Shown: positions 1 to 9,923 of the stretch, one piece after another
How the letters are laid out: each line of letters opens with the position of its first letter
Position numbering within the stretch: the stretch's first letter is position 1
NCBI GenBank assembly: GCA_027493615.1
Contig: JAOSKK010000010.1
Span: 1 to 49,997, forward strand
DNA: 49,997 bases
Direction of reading: 5' to 3'
DNA from: Verrucomicrobiota bacterium
GTDB taxonomy: Bacteria; Verrucomicrobiota; Verrucomicrobiia; Limisphaerales; J093
Made by a program: the position numbers and the translations under genes
The notes under the pieces: generated by a model
The model's input: the letters and a program-made list of their open reading frames with translations, nothing else
The model's database searches: none
What the model was told of the DNA's origin: nothing

Positions 1-87
1 GGTCAAACATTGACATTTGACAATTCCAGCCGAGCTGGCTGGCAGGCGTTGTGGGGTTGAGAGAATGTCAAATGTCAATGTTTGACC
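1..87. repeat. Long inverted repeat (22-bp perfect arms) at the kinase 3' end
   Basis: The arms at 1-22 and 66-87 are perfect reverse complements, separated by 43 bases. The spacer contains a smaller dyad, CCAGC (26-30) against GCTGG (34-38). The right arm overlaps the last codons and TGA stop (75-77, minus strand) of the kinase-like gene. The structure could be a bidirectional terminator without a T-tract or a dispersed palindromic repeat. It lies at the window edge, so any extension to the left is not visible. Confidence 0.7.
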
Positions 88-3000
88 CCATTGCATTCGA
101 CGGTCAGGGCCACGACGAAGGGCGCCGAGGGAAGCACCCGGGAGGTGAAGTCCAGATGGCTGACCTCACGCTCGGGGTACGGGTTGTCATACGTGGTGAG
201 GTAGAGCCGCATGCGCGCGCCGGCTTTCTGCGCCAGCGGCGTGTCGCCCACCCACGCGATCCGCCCGCGCTCGAGGTCCTGCGGCGCTTCGCCGGCCGGC
301 AACCACCAGTACCGCAGGTCCCGTCCATAGACGATGGGTTCCTCGTGCCTCGTGCCGTCCGCATAATGCCAGACGTAACTCCCGATCGTGGTGCCGTCGG
401 ACACGGCCTCCGCGGGGCAGGCGGCTTGCAGCACATGCAGGCGCCGCACGCGCTGGCCGACAGCGATGCCTTCCACGTGCACGGGTTGCCGCAACCAGAT
501 CTCCGCGAGGCCTCCGCCCCGGCGCCCACCGCCTTGCGACCACGACCTCGCGGATGTCGAACTGAATGCCCTGCAGCGTCTGCCACCCGCGGGGCAGCGC
601 CGCCAGCGTGAAGTCTCTCCCCAGATCATTCGAGGTCGGTGCAACCAGCCATCCAACCGCCCGCTGGTACCAACGTTCCCAGTTGCTCCGGCCCGCCCGC
701 GGTCGCGCGGGCAGGAAGAGATCATCCACGACGGAAGCGCGGGCTGGGGCCCGGGCGAACCGCAGCCGCCTGTTCCTGTCGAAGACGCTCGCGCCAGTAA
801 TCCGTATGTAAGCCCGATGCGCGCGGCGAGGTCGCGCCGGGCAGGTGCGTAGTCCCGGTCCCGCCAGGAGGCTCTACTGGCACATGGTCCCCTCCCAGTT
901 GGGGGCCAGGAGCTGGCGATTGCCGGGACCGACAAACCGCGCCGTGTCGAAGAAGTCCGAGCGCCCGCCCAGGGCTGCAGTTCGCGCCCGCTCTCACGTC
1001 CCAGATCTGCAGCAAGCCGGCCTCGAAGTTGGCGATGCTCGAATCCGTGGTCGCCACGACAGTCCGCCGGCCATCCGTACTGAACCCCCGGCAACGGATG
1101 TCCGTCCCTGACTCCGGCTGCTCGTGACCAGCCGCCAGGTGGTGGCGTCGATCAGGCGCAGGACCCCGTCGGGGCTGGTGAACCGCGAGCCAGCGACCGT
1201 CGGGGCTGAAAGCGACCGACCAGAAGCCCGGGGCCTCGACCGGCAGCCAGGTCTGGCGGCCGACGGCAGATCCAGCAGCAGCGGCTGACCGGACCCACCC
1301 GTCAGCACGAGGCGATCGGAGGACGGGCTGAAGGCGAGCCCGTAATAAGAAATGCAGCCCTGAGGCGACCGACCAACGCCGGTGGAAGGAGGGCACCCTC
1401 CCACAGGCTTACCACGCCGCCCGTGTCCACCGAGGCAATCCAGCGGCCGTCCGGGCTGAAGCGCGCCACGAACATGACGTTGCTGCCGCCCAGAGTGCGC
1501 CCACCAACTGCCCCGTGCTCACGTCCACACCCGACCGATGGGATCCGTCGACGTCGTGACCCACCCACCGGTTGTTCGGGCTGAAATCCGCCAGGTAGGG
1601 CTGGCTCCAGCGGGCGGAATGGCTCGCGCCAGCGTCCGCTGGCCGTGTCCCACACCTGCAAGTCGCCGTAACTGATGCAGCCCAACGCCCAGCGACCATC
1701 CGCGCTGGCCGCCGTGGCTTTCGGGAGGCCCACCGGCCAGACCGATCGTCCCGGCAGGGCGCTCCACACCTTCACACCGCCGTCAGTCCGCCGTCGCCAA
1801 CCGCCTTCCGTCCGACGAGAACGCGGCCAGCCCGACGGTCATCAGGTGTCCCCGCAAGGTCAGATCCTGGTTCGCACGTTCCAGGTTCAACACCGACACG
1901 AACCGCCGGGAACCATAGACGGCCAATCGGCCGCCGTCGGGCTGAACCGGCCGCCACGTGGCCAGTGAGGACCCGGACCTCCTCACCGCCGGGCAGCGCA
2001 TAGACCCGGGCCGTGCCGGCATCGCCGCCGGTGTAGAAGTAGCGGCTGTCGGGACTGAAGGCGACCTGCCGTTGGAACGTCCCCAGCCCGGTGAGGATCG
2101 TGCCCAGCTTCGGCCCGGTTCGCCGCCCGCAAACGCTCGAGTTCGCCGCCAATGCCCAGGTCACGGCTCTCGCCGTCGGGCGCGACCAGACCCCCAGTGC
2201 GTGAGGGGTCCAGTTCCCGGGACGCCAACACCGCCCCCGAGTCCATCGCCAGCCACCAGGCGGTGACCAGTCCCTGCACGATGAGGCGTCGCCCGCCGAG
2301 TCGAAGAACAACCGGGAGGCCGGTCGTCCGCGTTCTGGTCCACGCCCGTCGCCGCTTCCCGCAGCGCGACCATCTTCCCCCTTGCGCCGGCTCCAGCGAC
2401 ACCTGCCAGCGCACCCGGGCGATGACCGTGTCCCAGAGCGGCAAACGACACGGCCTGGCGGGTGGTCACGCTGGCCGCCGTGGTTCCGTCGGCGCATAGG
2501 CCAGTTCTCCACAAGACCGGCCTCCATCGCCAGCGGCAGTACCGGCAGTCCGCGTGGTTCAAAGGGACGTCGGAGCAGCCGTTGTGGTCTGGCAGAAGAG
2601 CAGCTCCGGCACCCGGGGGTGCAGCACCCACTGCCGTGACCAGGCATTGCTCTCGCGCGCTCCAGAGGCGCCGCGCCAAAATGCCGTGGGCGAACCCACT
2701 GTCAACTGGCGCTCTGCCCCAAGGTGACCAGGCGTTCGCCCGGGGCGTCGAACGCCACCGCCCGAATCTTTGGAGAACGGGTACAGCCGGTCAGCCGCGC
2801 GTGCGCCGAAATGCTCCAGCGCTTCCTTGATGGCATTGGCCTGCCTGGAAGTAACCCCACTCCCCGGCGGGCGCGGTTCTTCCGGACGCACTGGAGGAGG
2901 AGCTCCATCGCGCGATGCGGGCTGCCGTCCTCGATGAACCAGTCCGCCAGCGCCACCGCCGCGTAGTGAGCCTCGCGTCGCTGGTGCCCCCGCGCCACCG

Positions 3001-4133
3001 CGATCCCACCGCCATGCCGCCACCACCATGCCACACCACCAGCACGTCACCGCAGGCCCTGCTTGCCCGGAAGGCAATGCCGGCTTGCGCCGACACCACA
3101 GCCATCCCTCGATCACCCGAGGTGGGGTCGGGCCCGGATCGGCCGCGATTCCAGCCACCGCGCCAGATCTCCGCCAACGCCCCGGCCGAGCCGTACCGCC
3201 GCCCCGGCTCCTTCTGCAGGCACTTCAAAAGTAGTGATCTCCAGGTCCTGCGGCACCCGCGGGTTGACCTGACTGGGCGTTCGGGCTCGCCGCTCCAGGA
3301 TGTTTTGATCGCTTCCAGCGGCGTCTCTGCCCGGAACAACGGGTGCCCGGTTAGCAGCTTTCGACCACAGGATGGCCCCAGGCTGTAGACGTCCGCTCAA
3401 ATGTCGTCACCGTCTTGCTCCCGCCTGCCGCCCTGTTCCGGCGCCAGGAAGTTTCGCCCCAGTGCCGCGGCTCAGGTCAGCGAACTGTCCTGATGCACGA
3501 ACTTCGCCAGCCCGGAAGTCGCCTACGTGTGGTTGCCCTGCGCATCCAACAGGATGTCGAGGCTTCTGTCCTGGTGCAGCACCCCGCGTTCATGGGCGTG
3601 TGTACCGCCTGCGCCACTGTCACTAGCAGCGTGGCCCCGCCCGCGGCTCGAAGCGGGCCCCGCCTTGAGCGCTTGCGCCAGGTTGGAGACCCTCGACCAG
3701 CCGCGCATCGCGTAGAGGGCTGGCTCTCATGCTCCCCTCTAGATCGGCACGATGCGGGTGGTCCAACCATGCCGCCGCCTCCGCCTCGACCCGAGCCGCC
3801 GGGCGAAGTCACCGAGTTGAGGGCCCGGCCAGGATCATCTTCAGGCCACGTCCCGGTTCAGGCTGAGCTGGTGCGCCCGGTAGATGATCCCCATGCCCCG
3901 CGCCCGATCTCCCTCCAGCCGGTAGTCGCCGAACCGGTCCACCGCTGGCACTGACGGGGCGGCGACCAGGCCCGCCGTGGCCAACACCTTTCCGTCCACC
4001 TCCGCCGGTTCGGCTGGCGGCGACTCCGGCTCGTTGAGGACGTTCTCGAGGAGGCACGTGGGACAAAGCCCGCTGGCGGTGTCGGGCGAAAGCCCCGCCC
4101 ACAGCGCGGACATTGTGGCTGGGGATGGCTCAT
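75..4133 (-). pseudogene. Ser/Thr protein kinase with C-terminal WD40 repeats, multiply frameshifted
   Basis: The start is ATG at 4133 (MSHPQPQCPRCG). A CPRC...CPTCLLEN zinc-ribbon follows after the first frameshift, as in planctomycete and verrucomicrobial kinases of this type. Next come a degraded glycine loop (FGDYRL...YRAHQLSLNR, about 3870-3930), LKMILAG, a catalytic-loop remnant reading GVLHQD (about 3570-3600, where HRD is expected), GLAKFVHQDSSLT (about 3480-3530) and KCLQKEPGRRYGSA (about 3190-3240). From about 2700 down to 75 there are WD40-like pieces with repeated FSPDGRW/FSPDSRY motifs. At least eight frame changes are needed to read the gene through. Intact relatives are membrane-linked signalling kinases of roughly 1,100-1,300 residues. 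It lies downstream of an ECF sigma gene on the same strand. Whether it is a real pseudogene or an error-rich consensus cannot be decided here. Confidence 0.8.
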
Positions 4134-4423
4134 CGCTGGGCAGTTCGGTCCAACGGGTATCTGACGGGAAGGGTGCGCTTTCTTAGTGAGGCGAGAAGCG
4201 CAAAGTTCAAAGTTCAAAGCTCAAGGGAAGCGTCCTGTTCCGGTCGGGCCTGCTCAGTGACCATGAACCGCGGAGGGTGCAGGCTGGAAGCCCGCACCAC
4301 AGGGGGAGTGACGTGGGTCTCTCGATCGGCTCAGCGCCCGAGGCATGTTCCAAGGGGCCAGGGGCGTTTCACCTCCCGCCCAAGATGCGGCACGGCGCGA
4401 AGCGTTTGGGAGTGCGTTGCGCT
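4134..4423. other. Intergenic stretch between sigma factor and kinase
   Basis: No gene is seen between the sigma-factor stop and the kinase start. At about 4199-4225 there is a short imperfect tandem repeat with unit CAAAGTT (three copies, the last degenerate). No convincing promoter or terminator was recognised. Confidence 0.4.
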
Positions 4424-5206
4424 TCAGCGCCGCTTTGCGTGGCGGCCGCGGTTCACGGCCCCTTGCAGCACCCCGCAGATAGCGCAGCTCCTCCTCCACC
4501 TCCGTGGGATTGTCCACCGTCCGCAGCACCACCGCCGACAATAGCTCGCGATAGCGCCGTCGCAGCCGGTGCACCATCACGTTCACCGTGCCTTCGGTCG
4601 TCCCCAGTTCCCGCGCCACTTCCGCGGCCGGCACCACGTCCCGCTCTCCGGACAGCCGCGGGGCCAACAAATCGAAGATCCGCTCCCGACCCGCGGCGAC
4701 GAAGGACTCGCGCAATTGCCGCAATGCCTCCTCGATCACGGCCAACGCCCACTGCCGTTCGTAGAGCCGTTCGGGATCGCGATGATCAGCCAGTTCACGG
4801 GCGAATCGCTGCTCGGCCCCGGCGCATCCAGCGAGAGCAACGGTCGTCCCCCGCCCCGCTTCACCCGCGTGGCCCGGGCGTGTTCGCTGGCCGCGAAGTT
4901 CTGAAGGCACCGCAGCAGAAAGGACCGGAACCGCCCCCGGGCCGCGTCGGCCGACGCCACCAGGTCGTGCGCCAAGAGATGCGCGAAGAACCCCTGGGTC
5001 AGGTCCTGCGCCGCATCGGCGGTGGCGCCCTGGCACCGGGCGTAGGCGTAGAGGGGGTACCAGTAGATCCGGCACAGATCCGCCATCGCCTCCCGGGCTT
5101 CGCTCGACCCGCCGCGCCCGGCGGCGAACACGAGGCTCCAGTGCGTCGTCGCGAAGTGCGCCGCCGTCGGGTTCGCCCCGCTGGACTGATCCTGCTCGCG
5201 CGCCAT
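4424..5206 (-). CDS. ECF-type RNA polymerase sigma factor (sigma-70 family), frameshifted
   Basis: The start is ATG at 5206. The N-terminus carries FATTHWSLVFAAG, typical of ECF-like factors paired with kinases in Planctomycetes and Verrucomicrobiota. Region 2 follows (YWYPLYAYARCQGATADAAQ, then DLTQGFFAHLL). Region 4 reads AEVARELGTTEGTVNVMVHR followed by LRRRYRELL, a helix-turn-helix for the -35 element. The frame changes near 4820 (SLDAPG, then AEQRFARELADHRDPERLYE). A second probable shift near 4490 would give the ending LCGVLQGAVNRGRHAKRR with a stop at 4424; without it the frame runs to 4254. The role is to direct RNA polymerase to a specific regulon, probably controlled by the adjacent kinase. 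The pairing is known for the family; the regulon is not visible. Confidence 0.8.
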
Positions 5207-5332
5207 GTCCGTCCTCCCGCGCCGCGGGACTACCTGGGCCCTGTCCCCGGCTGTCGCGGCCGGAAGGGAGATTGCGGCGAGGGCATATCACGGGCGTGGA
5301 CCCTGTGCGAGCAAGAAAGCGTGCTAAGAAAT

Positions 5333-5389
5333 CCACCCCGCCCTTGTAGTAGGCAGGTAGCGGACCTCAGACCTGCGTGGTCGGGGTGG
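5333..5389. repeat. Nested palindromic element between divergent genes
   Basis: The outer arms CCACCCCG (5333-5340) and CGGGGTGG (5382-5389) are perfect reverse complements. An inner pair, GCAGGT (5353-5358) and ACCTGC (5371-5376), nests inside. The element lies in the 262-base gap between the divergent sigma-factor and FG-GAP genes. It could be a dispersed palindromic repeat or a structured leader. Its function is unknown. Confidence 0.5.
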
Positions 5390-5468
5390 TGGGCACCGGC
5401 GCCTGGGGCGCTGTCCGCCGCCACCCGGTGGCTGCCAGGTTGTTGGTCCCGAACCTGAAAGGCCAAGC

Positions 5469-8400
5469 ATGAAGATCGTTCGCCTCCCGGCAGCCCTGTG
5501 GCTCGCCTTCGCCGGCTACGGCGCCCTCGCCCAACCGGAGATCGGAGTCCAACCCGCGGACACCTCGGTGAGTCTGGGCGCAACCGCCATACTCACGGTA
5601 AGTGTTCGCGTGGCGGCTTCACCTCTCACCTACCAGTGGTGGTTCAACGACACGGCACTGGACCCGGTCGCCAATCCGTCGGCCGCACAGGGCCGGCTGT
5701 CCCTCACCAACGTCACGCTGGGGAACGCCGGGGCCTATTACGTGGTGGTCAGCGACACCAGCGGCTCGAGCAAGAGCCGTACGGCCACGCTCGACGTGGA
5801 CCCGCAGTTCACCAAGATGAACGAAGGGCCGGTCGCGACGGACCGGGTGCTATCGTGGAGCGGCCATTTCGGCGACTATGACGGCGATGGCCTCATGGAC
5901 TTGGTGGTGACCGGGTATCATCAGACCACCGGAAAGAACACACGCCTCTACCACAACGAAGGCGAGGGCCGGTTCACGGCCGTCACCTCCGGGCCCTGGG
6001 AAAACCTGACTGACCGCGTTGTCTTTGGCGCCTGGGCGGACACGGACAACGACGGTGACCTGGACCTGCTCCTGAGCGTCAATGAAGCACTAGCCCCCAT
6101 CTACATGCGCAATGAGGGTGGCGGCGAGTTCAGCCGCCTGCCCGTGGACCAGAACTGGTTCCAGCCGCCGGTTAGCCTGGCGGGGCAATCCGGGAACCCC
6201 GCGTGGGGGACTTGGACAATGACGGCCTGCTGGATGGAATCCTGCAGGGGCCGAGCACCTTTCCCTTCCGAAACCTGGGGAACGGCCAGTTCAACGTGCT
6301 GAGCAAGACCCCGATGTACGGCCTTGCTGACTATTCGCACAGCTATCAGCTCGTGGACTACGACAACGACGGTGATCAGGATATCTTCCTACCCCCTGGA
6401 AACGTCGTCAGCCAAACTGTATCGCAATGATGGCCAGCTCCGATTTGCGGACGTCAGCACCGCCGTGCTCAAGGGGCGTGTGCCCAGCGGTGCGGGTGGA
6501 TCCTGGGCCGATTTTGACAATGACGGCGACCTGGACGTCATCTCCGCCGGCGGGTCAGGCCCCAATTCGGGCGTCTTCCTGGTCAACAACGGCGACGGCA
6601 CCTTCGCCAACTGGCAGGGCAGTCCCGCCGCCCTGGCCACCGCCGGCGGGAACTGGGGCATCCCGACCTGGGGCGACTACGACAACGATGGCTGGCTGGA
6701 TCTCTTCGTGCTGGCACCCGGCCGCCTCTTCCACAACCTGGGCGATGGCAACTTCGAGGAGATCACCACCGGCAGCCCGGTGAAGGACACCGCTGCGACG
6801 ACCAAGTCAGCCGCGTGGGCGGACTACGATAACAACGGTACTCTGGATCTCTTCGTGGCCAATGCCTCCAGCGGGGGCAATCTGCTCTATCAGAACAATG
6901 GCAACGGCCGGCACTGGCTCAAGATCCGGCTCAAGGGGACGGCATCCAACAGCCACGGCATCGGCGCCCGGATCACCGTCCAAGCGACCCTGGGCGGGAA
7001 GAGCGTCCGCCAGCGACGCGACATCAGCGCCGGCCCGGTCATCCAGGAACTCGAAGCCCACTTCGGCCTCGGCGACGCGGCGGTGGCGGAGGTCGTCCGC
7101 GTCGAATGGCCCTCGGGCAATGTGCAGGAACTGAGCGACCAAGCAGTGGACCGCGTCCTGAAGATCACTGAGCCCATTCGGATTCAACCACCGCGCCCGA
7201 GCGCCAGCCTCGGCGGCGCGGTGACGCTCAACGGCCTGGGCACAGGCACCTACCAATGGCAGTTCAACGGTGTGGACCTGGCCGGGGAAACCAAGCGGAC
7301 CTTGACGCTGACCAACCTGCAAGCCGTCCAGCAGGGGCGCTATAGTCTCGTCGTGACGGCGGCGGACGACACCCGCACGGCAACAAACCACGCCTACCTG
7401 ACCATCGACACCCAGTTCACCAAGAACACCGAAGGGCCCGCCGCCACGGACCTGGGCTGCTCGTGGATCAGCTCCTGGGGTGATTATGACGGCGACGGCG
7501 ACCCGGATCTGGCCGTCCTGCGCTACCCAGGCAGCCAGAGTGCCGTGTACCGGAACAACGGCGACGGCACCTTCACGACCGTGCCGGACATCCCTTGGCA
7601 GACTGGGCAGGCTGAAAGTTGGGGTCTTTGGGGAGATTTCGACAACGACGGGCACCAGGACTTCGTCAGCCAGTGGGCGAACCAGCCCGCGTCGATTTAC
7701 TTCGGTGACGGCCACGGCACCTTCACCGCCCGCCAGCTCCAACTCGGCCCGTCCTGGAGCATCGCGGTGGCGGACTATGACCAGGATGGATTCCTGGACC
7801 TCTACAGCTCGTACAGCGGCCACCTGCTCCGCAACAACGGCGACCGCACCTTCACCCGCATGACCACCCAGGCAGCGTGCAGGCTCCCCACCGCCCGCAT
7901 GTGGGGCGGCGCGCTCTGGGCGGATTACGACGACGACGGCGCCCTGGACCTGTTTTTGCGCTGACGCTGACGATCAGGGCTCGAGCTATTTGTACCACAA
8001 CAATGGCCAGGGGTGCTTCACCGCGGTCTCCATCCCACCCACCCGGCGGGCGCTCGCCGGTGCCTGGGGCGACTATGACAACGATGGACGCCTGGACCTC
8101 TGCGCGGCGTCCCCTGTCAGCATCAGCCACTTCTATCGCAATCTCGGCGAAGGTCTCCTCGAACCAGCCAAGACCGGCGTGACCATCCAGGGCGTCCACA
8201 ACTCCGCGGTCTGGGCGGATTACGACAACGACGGCTGGCTGGACCTCTTCCTCACCGGCATCGATAAAGCGCTCTATCGCAACCTGGGCAACGGCACTCT
8301 GAGCCAGGTCCACATCGGAAGCATCGCTGCCGAGCCGCCGGGCGCCGGGGCAGCCACGTATAATGGGCTGTGGTTCGACTACAATAACGACGGGTTCCTG

Positions 8401-8949
8401 GACCTTTACATCACTGCTGGCGACGACAACGGGATCACACGAACACCCAGCTTCATGTACCGCAACAACGGCAACAGCAACACCTGGCTGCGGATCAAGC
8501 TGGTCGGCACCGTGTCCAACCGGGATGGCGTCGGCGCCAAGGTGCGCGTTCAAGCCCGGCGCTACGGCCGCAGCCACTGGCAGCGTCGCGACATCTCCGG
8601 CGGCGACGTCTACAACGGCCACCATCTCATCGCCCACTTCGGTCTGGGCAACGCCGTCCGGGCCGATCTGGTCCGCATCGAATGGCCCTCGGGCACGGTC
8701 CAGGAACTCAGGAATGTGCCGCTCAACCAGATGTTGACCGTGACCGAACCGCCCGCCCTCGAGGCCCTGGGCGAAGGCCGGCTGCGCCTCTTGTGCTGGC
8801 AACGGCAGAACTACGAGCTGGAGGTCTCGGATGACCTCGACACCTGGACCTCGCTGGGCGTGGTCGCGACCGATGTGAACCGCCCGGTGGTGTTGGATCC
8901 GGGCGCCGCGCAACGTCCGTACCGCTTCTATCGGACCAAGGGCCAATGA
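5469..8949 (+). CDS. Exported FG-GAP/VCBS and ASPIC/UnbV repeat protein, two tandem modules, three frameshifts
   Basis: ATG at 5469 follows GAAAGG (about 5457-5462). A signal peptide (MKIVRLPAALWLAFAGYGALA) leads into an Ig-like domain (about residues 30-115). FG-GAP/VCBS beta-propeller repeats follow, with recurrent calcium-binding motifs such as DYDGDGLMDL, DTDNDGDLDL and DYDNDGWLDL. An ASPIC/UnbV domain ends each module (HWLKIRLKG...VRVEWPSGNVQEL near 6915-7135; TWLRIKLVG...VRIEWPSGTVQEL near 8480-8710). The second module repeats the Ig-like, FG-GAP, ASPIC order. A C-terminal domain ends YRFYRTKGQ. Frame changes lie at about 6205, 6410 and 7962; repeat spacing is kept across each, so sequencing indels are likely. 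Relatives are surface or secreted proteins presumed to bind other proteins or carbohydrate. The ligand is unknown. Confidence 0.85.
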
Positions 8950-8965
8950 GGCGCCGAACGGCTTC

Positions 8966-8994
8966 TCGGACCCCGGTGGTGGGCCGGGGTCCGA
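8966..8994 (+). terminator. Strong GC hairpin after the FG-GAP gene
   Basis: A perfect 11-bp stem, TCGGACCCCGG (8966-8976) and CCGGGGTCCGA (8984-8994), has a 7-base loop and lies 17 bases after the TGA stop at 8947-8949. No T-tract follows, so it is a terminator or mRNA-stabilising hairpin rather than a textbook intrinsic terminator. Confidence 0.6.
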
Positions 8995-9923
8995 GGGCCT
9001 GCGGTGTCTGGCCGTGAGAGCTTCCTCCCGCAGTTGCGCGCGCGCGGGGCTGCCTGTTCGCGGCCGTGTTCGGTGTTGCCGGCGTCAAGGCGAACTTTGG
9101 ACAGGCCAAAGCTATGGTCTGGCCCCTAAGCCGCGAGACCTCACCCCTGCCCGGCCGGTGGCGTTCGGACGCCTCATCCTGGATCCGCGCCGTCATGGAA
9201 GACTTCGCCAACAACACCGTGCGCGACATCGCCGTCCAGTGCGCCGCCCAGAGCGCTTGGAGCCTGTCTGAGCATCGCGCGGGGTGCTCTGATCGCAGGA
9301 AGGGCTGGATCGCGAGGCGCGACGCAGGGAGCATACCCACGGCGGTCTGTGACCGAGGAGCAACGAAGCCAGACCGTCATGAACTGCGCCTGCTGGGCCA
9401 TTGCCAAGGCTCCCGGTCCCACGATGTGGGTGACGGCGACCAAGGATGAATTGCGGGACTTCCTCCGTGACCGGCTCACCCCGACCTTCTCAACCGGGCG
9501 CGGTCTTTCTGGAACTCGCGCCGCTTACTCACCTTGACACCGGGCACCAAGGGGGACGCCAGGGACACCGCCTACCGCGCTGGGGACCAGTGCTTGTCTG
9601 CCTGGCGGATGGGCCCCAGCAACAGGACCTGCTGTTGTTCATCGCCGCCGATGTGCTCGAACCTCACCTCCTCCCCAGACTGGCAAAGTTCGCATGGAAG
9701 TCCGCATGGACCACGCAGATTCAGCATAGAGGCAGCACAGGGAGAGGTTGGCGTGAGGGTAAACCTCGAGGCGACAGAACAGGAGGGTTGAGGCGACGGG
9801 CTGCGTCGGGGTGGTTCCGCGCGTCCGGTACGTGCGCCTGGAACCTGGCTGGCACGGCGGATGCATTAGCGCCAGATGACAGATCAACGCGGATATGATG
9901 AACCCCAAGATCCACCCCGGACC
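8995..9923. other. Long stretch without a recognisable gene
   Basis: About 930 bases lie between the FG-GAP hairpin and the DUF3160 gene. Short open frames on both strands resemble no known protein, and none has convincing start signals. The stretch contains two segments (about 9165-9195 and 9375-9420) that are also found near 19.1 kb, which points to dispersed non-coding repeats. The remainder shows no feature I can name. Confidence 0.5.
9375..9420. repeat. Dispersed repeat, copy A
   Basis: This segment matches 19124-19169 in the same orientation at 44 of 46 positions, including 31 consecutive identical bases. A second related segment just upstream (about 9165-9195, with ATCCGCGCCGTCATGG) resembles 19095-19130. 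Neither copy lies in a recognisable gene. Confidence 0.65.
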
